DNA from: Galeruca laticollis
Taxonomy: Eukaryota; Arthropoda; Insecta; Coleoptera; Chrysomelidae
DNA: 64,000 nt
Assembly: GCA_963921935.1 (NCBI GenBank)
Contig: OY998175.1
Location: 207,344,655 to 207,408,654, forward strand
Direction: 5' to 3'
The notes beneath the pieces were generated by a model. It saw nothing but the letters and a program-made list of their open reading frames with translations. It was not told the origin of the DNA and ran no database searches. Both the position numbers and the translations under genes were made by a program. This document shows positions 54,969 to 64,000 of the stretch, piece by piece. Within the stretch, counting starts at the first letter, position 1, and the number at the start of each line of letters is the position of its first letter.

Positions 54969-56258
54969 ATGCCGCTCGACTCACAAAATAGGTTAGGTAC
55001 AGGCGGTCAAGGGACTTCAGACACAATAGGAGACGCAAGCAACATGCCACCCATATTGAGGGTAGCACAGGCGCAACCATTGGGGGTGATAGCGGCGACG
55101 TTAACAGATTTCACAGGTCGAGATGCAGCTAAATATATTGAGAAACTAGAACTAAGGGCTAAACTAGACGGATGGACGGAATCGGAAACTTTAACATTAT
55201 TGAAATTTAAACTTGCGGGATCGGCATACGATTTTTTCAAGGCGGATCCTAGGTTAGACACGGTATCATACTCAGAATTCAGAGAAAAATTACTACGGAA
55301 ATTTGTACCAAAAAAATCAATAGCAGATTGGTGGATGCAATTGATGCAATGCTATCAAAGACACGATGAGGATGTGGCGTCGTTCTGCACCAGACTGAAA
55401 TTAATCGGGAACAAGATACTAGAAGAGGATATAAAGGGCGCAAGCAGGGAACAAATACCAAACATACAAAAAAAACATAATTCGGTACTAATAAACCAAT
55501 TCAAAGTAGGGTTGAGAAAAGATTTATTAAGGGAGGTAGGTTTTTACATTCTACACAAAGACGACATGACACTAGAACAAGCAGAAGAAATAGTTAATTG
55601 TCAAGAAACGGCGGTAACCATGACAAGCGGCAGGAACAGTAGCCAGAAAGTCGCATTTACGAGAGGACAACTGAGGTGCACAACATGCGGCAGGTCAAAT
55701 CACACTACGGAAGAATGTAGGCAGAACGCAAAATGTTTATTCTGTGGCAAACAAGGACATTGGATGGCAAATTGCAGGACGAAGGAAGCAGAAGAAACAA
55801 AAAGGGAAATAAGATGCCAAAATTGTAAAAAACAAGGACATTGGGCATCAAATTGTAGAGAAAAAGGGAACGAACAAACAATGACATGTTATTACTGTGG
55901 AAAGCAAGGACATTGGCTAAAAGAATGTAGAAAGAGAATGTTCGACGAGGCGAACAACCAGAATAAAACAACCGCGAAGTACGAGAGGTACAACGACGGA
56001 AAGGCAAATCAATGGAAAGCGGACAAGACGAGGTATCACAGAGAGAACCAAGAAACACAACAAAGAAACCATAGAGAATATGGTAGACACAGCAACCAAA
56101 AGGAAGAATATCATAAACAAGAAACTCAAAGAAGGTCGCAACAAAATAATTTTGGGAACTACGAGAGAAGTAGACACCAAACGAACGAGGATACAAGGGG
56201 TCACTCTGCAGAAAGAGGACACACGAGTAAGAAAGAATGGACGAAACATTTAAACTAG
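54969..56258 (+). CDS. gag: Gag of element G (capsid and four zinc knuckles)
   Basis: 429 codons from the ATG at 54969 (context AACAAGATGCC). Residues about 40-210 form a retrotransposon capsid (TDFTGRDAAKYIEKLELRAK, ESETLTLLKFKLAGSAYDFF, EFREKLLRKFVPKKSIADWW). Four CX2CX4HX4C zinc knuckles follow from residue 237 to about 320: CTTCGRSNHTTEEC, CLFCGKQGHWMANC, CQNCKKQGHWASNC and CYYCGKQGHWLKEC. The last three look like duplications. A basic Arg/Gln/Asn-rich tail follows. Gag would assemble the particle and package RNA. Its stop overlaps pol and follows a slippery site, so a fraction of ribosomes should make Gag-Pol. Confidence 0.93.
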   Translation: MPLDSQNRLGTGGQGTSDTIGDASNMPPILRVAQAQPLGVIAATLTDFTGRDAAKYIEKLELRAKLDGWTESETLTLLKFKLAGSAYDFFKADPRLDTVSYSEFREKLLRKFVPKKSIADWWMQLMQCYQRHDEDVASFCTRLKLIGNKILEEDIKGASREQIPNIQKKHNSVLINQFKVGLRKDLLREVGFYILHKDDMTLEQAEEIVNCQETAVTMTSGRNSSQKVAFTRGQLRCTTCGRSNHTTEECRQNAKCLFCGKQGHWMANCRTKEAEETKREIRCQNCKKQGHWASNCREKGNEQTMTCYYCGKQGHWLKECRKRMFDEANNQNKTTAKYERYNDGKANQWKADKTRYHRENQETQQRNHREYGRHSNQKEEYHKQETQRRSQQNNFGNYERSRHQTNEDTRGHSAERGHTSKKEWTKHLN

Positions 56259-59200
56259 TAAGGACCACAGTTAGTCCCCGGACCAGTGGCCGAGTGAATT
56301 TAACAGGGGAAACAGATTTAAACAAACCACAATGGAAAGAACCAAACCGGAAAAATAGGAATGATTATAATCCAAGGATAACAAACAAAGAAATAGGAGA
56401 AACAATGTATCACAACGAATCAATGTCGGAAACAAACGAGGACGCCCCATACATAGTAATGCTAAGAGTAAATGGCATAAACAGACCCTGCATGATAGAC
56501 ACAGGTGGAGCGTACTCATTGGTAAACCGGTCAATAATCGCAGATTGGGAATTAGACACAAGAATTATAGAGGAATTAACTCTGAAAGGGATAACAGGAC
56601 ACACAATACAATTGTATGGATCAACGAAACTAGCAATAAGCGCAAATGGGATGAATTACAACATTTACGCAAAAGCCATTGCAGCAGAAGACGAAATAAT
56701 GGGAGAAATACCAGTTCTTTTAGGAAGAGACTTTCTAGAAGAACAAAAAGCAATCATATCATATAAAGGAGAACCTTCATTAGAAATATGGGAAAGAAGA
56801 ATACCGTTAATAAACGCAAAACAAGTGGAAAACACTATAGATAACGGTGAAATCACCGAAGCAAATGAACAAGTGGCAACAATAAAGAAAAAAACAGAAA
56901 CTACAGAAGCGAACAAGTGGCAACAATGGCTAGGAATGGTGAAAACAATGTACAAAAGGAAGGACCCAGAACAGAAAAAAATCGAGAAAAAAACGGAAAG
57001 TCAACAGCAAGAGCAGAGATATCAAACGCAGTGTAAACAAACAAACAAAAACAAAACGGCAACAGAGACCAATATGGAGAACTATACAGAGTGGAACGAA
57101 GAAATTAATCGAAAGAAAAACATAAGTCAGGAAATAAAAAATAATGAAGAAGGACAACAAAACACAGAACGAAAAAAGGATAGAGTGGAATCAAAAACAG
57201 AAGAAAAGAACGAAGAATTAAAAGAAACAATAACTAATAGAAATTCTACAGATGTGTACATAGAAAATAGCATAAATATACCAGCACTAACCGAAGTTCA
57301 CACAATTGGGACGCTAAAACATACGATAAGAGGAAATACTATTGCATGCGAAACACAACAAAAAGGACAACAGGCAATAAGACTAGCAAACAGCATAGCA
57401 AATAACGGAAAAAAGATTCCTATCAGGATAATAAACACGTCAGCACAAGAAATATGTCTAACAAAAGGAACTAAACTAGGAAAAGCATACGAATGTACAG
57501 AGGACACAGTGCCACAAACGAAAATACAGGACACGATCAGGAAGTTTGACACCAAAACAGATGTATGGATCAGAAAAAATTTTGAACTAGGACATATAGA
57601 TACAAAGTATAAGGAAGAATTAATAAAGTTAATACAAAAGTACCATCACTTATTCACGGACGACGATGAAATAATAACAAGCACCACAAAAGTGAAGCAC
57701 CATATAACCATAGAAACGGGCAGCCAACCAATATGCAAAGCGCCATACAGGATCCCATACTATCAAAGAGAAGTGCTACAAAAAGAAATAGACAGGCTAC
57801 TAGAAGCCAAAGTAATCAGGACATCATCCAGCCCATGGTCAGTGCCAGTCGTACTAGTGGTAAAACAAACTCCAGAAGGAGAAGAAAAAGTGAGAATGTG
57901 CATAGACTACAGAGGACTGAATGCGGTAACAAAAAAAGAATATTATCCGTTACCAAACATATCAGATCTACTACAAGGCTACAAAGCAGGAGGAGAAACA
58001 CTGTTCTCAGTAATTGATGTAGCAGAAGCTTACCACCAAGTAGATATGAACGAAGAAGATATTCCACTAACGGGATTTAGCACATATCAAGGGCACTACG
58101 AATACACCAAAATGCCATTCGGATTGGTGAATGCCCCAGCAACATTCCAAAGATTCATGAACGCAACTTTAAGAGGATTAACGGGAATAAAATGCATGGT
58201 TTACTTGGATGACATAATAATATTTAACTACACAGGGAAAAAGGACCACTTACAAAAATTAGAAGAAGTATTCAATAGATTAACAGAGGCGAACATTAAA
58301 CTGAAACCAAAGAAATGCAATTTTATGTTAAAGAAAGTGAAATATTTAGGACATATCATTTCACAAGAAGGAGTAGCTCCAGATCCACAAAAATTGGAGG
58401 CGGTACACAAATATCCCTTACCAAAGAACGTAAAAGGAGTAAGAGGTTTCTTAGGAATAGTAAATTGGTACAGACGATTCATACCAAACATAACCGAACT
58501 AGCAGCACCATTAGTAAATCTAACCAAAAAAGACACACCATTCAAAATAACAGAGGAAGTAATTAAGGCAATGGACCAACTAAAAGAATCACTAACGTCA
58601 GACAAAGTTCTAATCTTCCCAGACTTCTCGAAACCATTCATATTATCGACAGATGCATCGAACATAGGTGTAGGAGCAATATTAAGTCAAATAAGGGACG
58701 GTAGAGAAAGACCAATAGCGTATGCCAGTAGGACACTAAGCAGAGCAGAAACAAACTATTCAACGACTGAAAAAGAACTTCTAGGAGTGATTTTCGGCAT
58801 TAAAACATTCAGATGCTACATCTACGGGACAAAATTCACAATCATCACAGATCACAGAGCATTAAAATGGGTACTTACACTGAAAGATCCAAATTCAAGA
58901 CTAACACGATGGGCCTTAACCTTAGCAGAATACAATTTCGAAGTAATCCACAGAGTAGGAAGGAAACACGGAAACGCAGACGCACTAAGCAGAATGTACG
59001 ACAAAACGTGCAACTACGTTGAAACATCATACGAAGATTACTTAAAATACATAACGGAAAACGAAGTACCAACAAAAGACAAAATACTAGAGAAAGACGG
59101 AAAATTAGTAGCTATACACGAGGAACAATCAATAGTACTATTTACAGCCAAAAACAAACCAAACCAAGATCCACTAATAAAAGAAATTGAAACCACATAT

Positions 59201-61219
59201 AATTTACCAGACGTCACACAGAATCGAATAGAAGAAATTAGAGAATGGGACACGATCGACACAAAATTCTACATAGGGGTAAACAGAACAACGGCAAAGG
59301 AGGAAACATCTTACGAAATCATGTGGAACATTATACAACAGCTAAGGACACTATGCGAAGAAAACAAAGAGGAGAGCATAACCTTCATCGCAAGCAAAGA
59401 ACAAATTCCAGGACTATGTTGGAACGAAATTACTAAAATGATCCAATTTACATTTTACGGAACACCCACCAAAATAATCGTTTTACGACCAGACAATACA
59501 GGGGAAACAAGGAAAATCTACGCAATAGAAACAGAAGAAGATTGGGAACCAATATGGGACAAAGACAGGCTGAAAATAGCACAGAAACGAGACGAATTCT
59601 GCAACAGCACAATACAACAAATGGAAAAGGATGACGAGACAAAAAGAAGATACTACATCGACAAGGAGGGGATTCTATATAGACAAGAACAGGAAGAACA
59701 TAGAGATCAACTGGTAATACCGAGAAGCTACATCACCAAAGTGATAGAAGACTTTCACGACTCGCCGATATATTGCCATCAAGGACAACAGAAAACATTA
59801 GTGGCAATAAAGAGGCGTTGCTTCTGGCCAACGATGAGAACAGACGTAATAAACTACTGCAAACAATGCGACGCATGCAACAGACGAAAGACGTCACCTC
59901 ACTTCAAGAAAGCTCCATTGCAAAGATTTACAAAAGTCACGGAACCATGGGAGATAACTTCTATGGATATAGTGGGCCCTCTACCAACATCAAACGAAGG
60001 GAACAAATACCTGCTAACATTTCAAGACCACTTTACCAAATACTGTGAAGCAATTCCGTTACCAAATCAGAAAGCAGATACAGTAGCTAAAGCATTCGTA
60101 GAGCAAATAATAGCAAGACACGGAACACCCCAGAAATTATTAACAGACAGAGGAACAAACTTCATGTCGGAATTAATGCAAGAAACATGCAAACTATTGA
60201 ACATAAAAAGACTACACACGGCAAGTTACGCGCCCACGACAAACGGTCAAATAGAAAGATTACACAGAGTGCTGAAAGACATGTTAGCACACTACATAGC
60301 ACCAGATCAAAGAGATTGGGACAAATGGATACCCTACGTACTAATGGCATACAGAGGAAGCGTACACACTTCAACAGGATACAGCCCATATTTCCTACTA
60401 CACGGAAGAGACCAAACATTACCATTTGAAAAATTCATAACCCCGAAGAGAATCAAATACGACACCGACAACAATTATGTGTCAGAATTAGAAGCTAGAT
60501 TAAGTCAAGTATACAAGACAGCATTAAAAAACACGGAGAAAGCAAAAGAAGAAAGGATAGCCAGATATAACGAAAAAACGGCACTAAGAGAATTCGCACC
60601 AGGAGATTTAGTATATCTACTCGACGTAAGCACAAAAGTAGGTAAATCAAAGAAGTTACAGAACCAATGGACAGGACCGTTTGAAGTAAAAGAAAAGGTA
60701 GGACCGGTTACATACCAAATCTTGTCACAAAAAGGGAAGAAGGCACAAATAGTACACATCAACAGATTAAAAACATACCACGGAAACATAGAGGACAAGG
60801 AACATAAGATACTACAAGATATAGATGACTCGGAAAGTATAGAAGAGGTAGAAGAAATACACGAGCAAGAAGAAAACGAAGTAGTTCCAGAAAAGGTAGC
60901 AGCACTACCATTTTGGTCAATGAACGAGAATCCACAACCACCAAAATCCAAACCATCAGCTCAAGGCAAACATAAAGGGAATAAAACAGAACAGAGACCA
61001 CACGTTTCACTACGACCACCACCGGAGATAAGACGCTCTGCCAGAGTGAGAAACAGGATACAAAGTGCACCCAGTTACACAAAAACATTTAACGCCGAGA
61101 GGAAATTAACAAAAAAGACCGGACTGAAACAGACGGGCTACTACAAATTACTAAGACAGACGAATAACCATAAAAATAACAAGACCAAAATAAGTACAAG
61201 ATGGATAGCGATGAGCTAA
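56237..61219 (+). CDS. pol: Pol of element G (protease, RT, RNase H, integrase)
   Basis: 1660 codons open, entered by -1 frameshift; the ATG at 56237 is not needed. Protease DTG at residues 88-90 with LLGRDFLEEQ after it. A Lys/Glu-rich spacer spans about 210-350. RT has CIDYRGLNAV, the first Asp at residue 594 (FSVIDVAEAY), FGLVNAPATF and YLDD at 656-659. RNase H has STDASNIGVGAILSQ and TIITDHRALKW. Integrase has the HHCC finger (HDSPIYCHQGQ and CKQCDAC) and DD35E residues at 1244, 1304 and 1340, then the GPF module NQWTGPFEVKEKVGP. The C-terminus is basic. All visible catalytic residues are present. It would copy and insert the element. Confidence 0.95.
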   Translation: MDETFKLVRTTVSPRTSGRVNLTGETDLNKPQWKEPNRKNRNDYNPRITNKEIGETMYHNESMSETNEDAPYIVMLRVNGINRPCMIDTGGAYSLVNRSIIADWELDTRIIEELTLKGITGHTIQLYGSTKLAISANGMNYNIYAKAIAAEDEIMGEIPVLLGRDFLEEQKAIISYKGEPSLEIWERRIPLINAKQVENTIDNGEITEANEQVATIKKKTETTEANKWQQWLGMVKTMYKRKDPEQKKIEKKTESQQQEQRYQTQCKQTNKNKTATETNMENYTEWNEEINRKKNISQEIKNNEEGQQNTERKKDRVESKTEEKNEELKETITNRNSTDVYIENSINIPALTEVHTIGTLKHTIRGNTIACETQQKGQQAIRLANSIANNGKKIPIRIINTSAQEICLTKGTKLGKAYECTEDTVPQTKIQDTIRKFDTKTDVWIRKNFELGHIDTKYKEELIKLIQKYHHLFTDDDEIITSTTKVKHHITIETGSQPICKAPYRIPYYQREVLQKEIDRLLEAKVIRTSSSPWSVPVVLVVKQTPEGEEKVRMCIDYRGLNAVTKKEYYPLPNISDLLQGYKAGGETLFSVIDVAEAYHQVDMNEEDIPLTGFSTYQGHYEYTKMPFGLVNAPATFQRFMNATLRGLTGIKCMVYLDDIIIFNYTGKKDHLQKLEEVFNRLTEANIKLKPKKCNFMLKKVKYLGHIISQEGVAPDPQKLEAVHKYPLPKNVKGVRGFLGIVNWYRRFIPNITELAAPLVNLTKKDTPFKITEEVIKAMDQLKESLTSDKVLIFPDFSKPFILSTDASNIGVGAILSQIRDGRERPIAYASRTLSRAETNYSTTEKELLGVIFGIKTFRCYIYGTKFTIITDHRALKWVLTLKDPNSRLTRWALTLAEYNFEVIHRVGRKHGNADALSRMYDKTCNYVETSYEDYLKYITENEVPTKDKILEKDGKLVAIHEEQSIVLFTAKNKPNQDPLIKEIETTYNLPDVTQNRIEEIREWDTIDTKFYIGVNRTTAKEETSYEIMWNIIQQLRTLCEENKEESITFIASKEQIPGLCWNEITKMIQFTFYGTPTKIIVLRPDNTGETRKIYAIETEEDWEPIWDKDRLKIAQKRDEFCNSTIQQMEKDDETKRRYYIDKEGILYRQEQEEHRDQLVIPRSYITKVIEDFHDSPIYCHQGQQKTLVAIKRRCFWPTMRTDVINYCKQCDACNRRKTSPHFKKAPLQRFTKVTEPWEITSMDIVGPLPTSNEGNKYLLTFQDHFTKYCEAIPLPNQKADTVAKAFVEQIIARHGTPQKLLTDRGTNFMSELMQETCKLLNIKRLHTASYAPTTNGQIERLHRVLKDMLAHYIAPDQRDWDKWIPYVLMAYRGSVHTSTGYSPYFLLHGRDQTLPFEKFITPKRIKYDTDNNYVSELEARLSQVYKTALKNTEKAKEERIARYNEKTALREFAPGDLVYLLDVSTKVGKSKKLQNQWTGPFEVKEKVGPVTYQILSQKGKKAQIVHINRLKTYHGNIEDKEHKILQDIDDSESIEEVEEIHEQEENEVVPEKVAALPFWSMNENPQPPKSKPSAQGKHKGNKTEQRPHVSLRPPPEIRRSARVRNRIQSAPSYTKTFNAERKLTKKTGLKQTGYYKLLRQTNNHKNNKTKISTRWIAMS
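56249..56291 (+). promoter_or_regulatory. -1 ribosomal frameshift signal between gag and pol
   Basis: The heptamer T TTA AAC (56249-56255) is in gag phase and is followed at once by the TAG stop. After a six-base spacer from 56256, GGACCAC (56262-56268) can pair with GTGGCC (56286-56291), and GTCC (56274-56277) with GGAC (56280-56283), giving a two-part stem-loop. Pol is exactly in the -1 frame. TTTAAAC is one of the best known slippery sites. Confidence 0.85.
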
Positions 61220-62061
61220 GAAATAACTATTTATCATACAAGTATATATCAGTTTATATTATTAATTCATACAGATTAACGGGTTCAATTATAGGTTAAT
61301 TCAAAGTGAAGAAATAGGGATAAGCGAGTAAATAGGAATAATCAAGTAAGTTAAGAATCATAACAGATTAATGGAAAAAAAAAATCCATAAGCTACTAGG
61401 GACTAACAAATAGTACCTTGTGAGAAAGTAATCAAATAGGGCAAAGATAAAATATATATACAAAAGAAAAAAATCTACGATAGGTTTAGGGGATAAGACG
61501 ACACACACAGAAACGAAATAGCATTTCAAAAAGTCGAAATCAAATTAGATATATAAGTTCAAATTTCTTTTATACTTCAGAATTGTATTCATAAGCATGG
61601 TATTATAATGTCTACTAAGTAGAGTAATTACGGAAAATATTAAACTAATTATGTTACTAACCGTAACACAACGTCAAAACAAAAAGCAAGGTCAGTATAA
61701 TTGAACAATTAAATAAAATGCACCACTTGCAAAAGCTGATGTAGGGTATTTAGAAGAAATTCAATGTTAAATTATACAAGGGGAATACAAAAGTATTTGA
61801 AAATAGAAATAAATAATAGGGAAACAAGCTCACTGGGTCATAACTAATGAATTTTTTTTTCTCTTCAAAAGAAGAGAGCTCATTTGACAGTCCTAAATAA
61901 GTGTGAAGCTCGGTCAAATGAGGAAACGTCATATAAATATGACAAAAATTGTAGGTAACAAAAAACGTTTGTAACAAAGAAATTTTAGGAATGTTTGTAA
62001 GAAAGATAAGTTGTATTAACAATTGTAAATTTTATAAATTTTGAAAAGATAAACCGAATCA
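61220..62061 (+). other. Pol-env spacer with candidate env splice acceptor
   Basis: No coding frame. CATAACTAATG followed by a T-rich tract and CATTTGACAG, ending at 61890, is a plausible branch point and acceptor for a spliced env mRNA, 171 bases before the env ATG. Confidence 0.4.
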
Positions 62062-64000
62062 ATGGCACGATACAGTGTTATCCTGACCTGGGTGACATTC
62101 GTTATGTGCGGGCTACATATAACAGTTGGGTTAATCGCGTATGAGTGTTCGCACCCCAACACAAATATCACAGTGATATCGTTAAAAGACGTTCAAAAGT
62201 GTCCGGAACCAGAAAAAACGTACGCGAGTGAAAAAACGGACATACAAGTGATTCAACGAAACGAAATAAAAATGCAAAAAGTATGGTCATGCGTAATAGA
62301 AGTAACAAAATTCATGTTCTACTGCGGGATGCACAGCCACACGTCAGTCGTCAACGGAGGACTATCAACCTACATCTATAAACTAGGAGCAGAAGAATGC
62401 AGAAATACCCACAGATACAAAATAATAAAATTATACCAACAAACAATAGACAACATACTAATGAATGGGACTACAACAGCGTCAATCAACATAGGCGGCA
62501 CACTAGACAATATGGGAACATGTAAAGGTATCACATACCAAGAAAACGGCAGAAGTTGGAACGACGTAGTGATAATAGCAACAGCCAAAATAACAATCAA
62601 AGATTATCTAGCTAGAGTAACGCTGGAAACAAACGAGATCCACCTACAAGGAGAAATAACTTGCAAATTCACGAATGGTTACTGCTTCGACTCCACGGTA
62701 GGAGAATCCACTTGGTCCAGTTATGAGCCAACAACATGCGAAGACCATCTGAGTCAATTATACAAAGGCATAGGCAACAAAATCACAAACACAAGAACAT
62801 TAGAAGAGCTAATAGTAATCGAAGAAAAAGACAAAGTATTCGCACTAACATTACAGAAAAGAAACATACTATGTGGAATAGAAGTATGGCAAACAGAGCA
62901 CCCACGAATTGTCATAATACTTCGAAACACACAAAAGTTACAACCGACTATGCCAATTTTAACACAAAACGTAGATTTAATGAACTACGTAAATAGCAAA
63001 CTACTCTATGTTGAACAAGCATATAAACGAGACGTAAACATGCTTTACACAGATACAATACACCGAAGATGTTTAACGAAAAGAGAAATACTCAAGAACA
63101 GACTGCTAATGGCACACACACTACCTAATGCAGTCAGCCAACTAATGGAAAATGAACCCGGACACATAGGCAGAGTATTAGGCGAAGCACTTTATATCAT
63201 AAAATGCATACCAGTAACAGTCGAGATAAGACGAACAAACAGATGTTACAACGAACTACCAATAAAAGTAAACAACGAAACAAAATTTATGGCTCCACTA
63301 ACCAGAATAATACAAAACCACGCAGAAGAGATAGATTGCAATAACATGATACCACCACTTTATTTCATAGATGATCAATGGATAGGGCTAACACCACATC
63401 CCACAATAGCCAAACAACCAAAAACCATAAAAGTAGAAGAAGAAATAAATCTCCATTTCGACCCCATCCAACCACTAGGAGCTAAGGGTCTGTACACGCA
63501 AGAAGAAGTCAATGCAGCACAAAGAGCCCTTACGTTCGGGACAGAGAGAAAAGCAGTAGAAAACATAATTACTCGCAGAGCAGCGGGAATGAATGCCAAC
63601 AGTCAAGGCTACACCGTATCAAACATATTTGATACAAAAGAAATCAAGAACCTAGCAGAATCCACCCTAAAGCACACATGGGCATGGTTCACAGAATTAG
63701 GTTCAGTTATAAGTGGAATTATTGGAATATATTTCACATTCCAAACCATAAAATACATAGCAGGCACCATACTAAATGGAATACGTATACACCAAACTCT
63801 AGGATGCAGTATAGCACTAATAGGCAGCATATGGGACTCCCTAACGGCATGGATAATTCACTCACACCAGACGAGGAAACCAGAGGAAGAAACAATAGAG
63901 ATGGACCAAATAACGCAGCAAGAGACGAGCCACCCAAGGTCACAGCATTGGACAGACAGAAGTCGCCAGATGAACGATCTATTAAGCAATAGTGTCGCGA
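62062..64000 (+). CDS. env: Env glycoprotein of element G, chuvirus-glycoprotein-like, 3' end outside window
   Basis: Open from the ATG at 62062 to the window edge, 646 codons in view, no stop. Residues 1-27 look like a signal peptide. The ectodomain is Cys-rich, with the conserved-looking YCGMHSHTS segment at about residues 87-95. A hydrophobic segment from about residue 547 and a second one from about 578 lie near the end, then a charged tail. N-glycosylation sites (for example NIT, NGT) are present. The layout recalls, from memory, glycoproteins of Chuviridae/Jingchuvirales and their copies captured by insect LTR elements, not the baculovirus F-type Env of classic errantiviruses. I see no clear furin site with fusion peptide. 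It would mediate cell entry if functional; function is not shown here. Confidence 0.75.
   Translation, partial: MARYSVILTWVTFVMCGLHITVGLIAYECSHPNTNITVISLKDVQKCPEPEKTYASEKTDIQVIQRNEIKMQKVWSCVIEVTKFMFYCGMHSHTSVVNGGLSTYIYKLGAEECRNTHRYKIIKLYQQTIDNILMNGTTTASINIGGTLDNMGTCKGITYQENGRSWNDVVIIATAKITIKDYLARVTLETNEIHLQGEITCKFTNGYCFDSTVGESTWSSYEPTTCEDHLSQLYKGIGNKITNTRTLEELIVIEEKDKVFALTLQKRNILCGIEVWQTEHPRIVIILRNTQKLQPTMPILTQNVDLMNYVNSKLLYVEQAYKRDVNMLYTDTIHRRCLTKREILKNRLLMAHTLPNAVSQLMENEPGHIGRVLGEALYIIKCIPVTVEIRRTNRCYNELPIKVNNETKFMAPLTRIIQNHAEEIDCNNMIPPLYFIDDQWIGLTPHPTIAKQPKTIKVEEEINLHFDPIQPLGAKGLYTQEEVNAAQRALTFGTERKAVENIITRRAAGMNANSQGYTVSNIFDTKEIKNLAESTLKHTWAWFTELGSVISGIIGIYFTFQTIKYIAGTILNGIRIHQTLGCSIALIGSIWDSLTAWIIHSHQTRKPEEETIEMDQITQQETSHPRSQHWTDRSRQMNDLLSNSVA

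Larger units (their letters stand above)
51620..64000 (+). mobile_element. Env-bearing Ty3/gypsy element G (errantivirus-like), 3' end outside window
   Basis: Gag, Pol and Env are all open on the plus strand with retrovirus-like spacing, preceded by a long repeat-rich leader. The 5' LTR should lie within 51620-53450 but cannot be bounded, because its 3' partner is beyond 64000. The coding strand is strikingly A-rich, with A-ending codons preferred, unlike elements A to E. No frameshift or stop was found in the three genes in view, so this could be a recently active copy. Confidence 0.85.

Noticed and set aside
55705..56325. Minus-strand 206-codon frame opposite gag of element G
   Set aside because: Shadow of the A-rich zinc-knuckle region. 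Its apparent membrane character comes from T-rich complement.
58228..58665. Minus-strand 145-codon frame opposite RT of element G
   Set aside because: Antisense shadow of conserved RT codons.
60505..60951. Minus-strand Ser/Cys-rich frame
   Set aside because: Antisense shadow of the integrase C-terminus.
1..64000. tRNA or rRNA genes
   Set aside because: No cloverleaf-like A and B box pairs or rRNA stretches stood out; only tRNA-complementary primer sites were seen.

Overview
This window looks like an AT-rich insect chromosome that is mostly transposable elements. The evidence is the small-intron host gene, the mix of Ty3/gypsy, copia, I-like LINE, mariner, pogo, hAT and PIF/Harbinger elements, and the animal-type retrotransposon primer sites. 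I cannot name the species or order. Nothing prokaryotic is visible. All protein family calls are from pattern recognition by eye, not from a database search.

Layout, left to right. 1-8391: Ty3/gypsy element A, plus strand, with its 5' LTR cut by the window edge. 8392-9915: copia tail broken by a precise 263-bp hAT MITE. 9916-11780: non-coding DNA with foldbacks and hairpins. 11780-15325: gypsy element B on the minus strand, truncated at its gag end. 15326-18518: old remnants (DUF4806-like, PHD-finger, and a tyrosine-recombinase-like exon among perfect palindromes). 18670-20426: the clearest host gene, a five-exon TMEM231 homologue on the minus strand with an RFX X-box just upstream. 20868-22399: 3' fragment of gypsy family D. 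22551-23995: PIF/Harbinger element. 24869-32971: composite of a gypsy E LTR and SAP-domain gag with a mariner beside its primer site, fused to a hAT transposase tail that is split by a 5-kb LINE. 35601-38250: pogo-like element with a PHD finger. 40121-40666: small intronless coiled-coil gene. 41100-51600: copia element F containing gypsy C, which contains gypsy D, a three-level nest supported by target-site duplications. 51620-64000: env-bearing Ty3/gypsy element G, running off the right edge.

Element G is the most notable part. It has an intact gag, an intact 1660-codon pol with all visible catalytic residues, a -1 frameshift signal (TTTAAAC next to a TAG stop, then a stem-loop), a leader with seven 40-bp tandem repeats, and an open env. 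The env does not look like the usual baculovirus-F-type errantivirus Env. It resembles glycoproteins of chuvirus-like (Jingchuvirales) negative-strand RNA viruses. Gag would build the particle, Pol would copy and integrate the genome, and Env would sit in the membrane.

Most other elements are dead by visible lesions: frameshifts, an integrase Glu lost in A, YLDD changed to YLDN in B, the RT core deleted in D, an internal inversion in C, and an Asp to Asn change in the pogo catalytic triad. Host genes appear few: TMEM231, the coiled-coil gene, and a handful of weak candidate exons around 34.8 and 39.1-39.6 kb.
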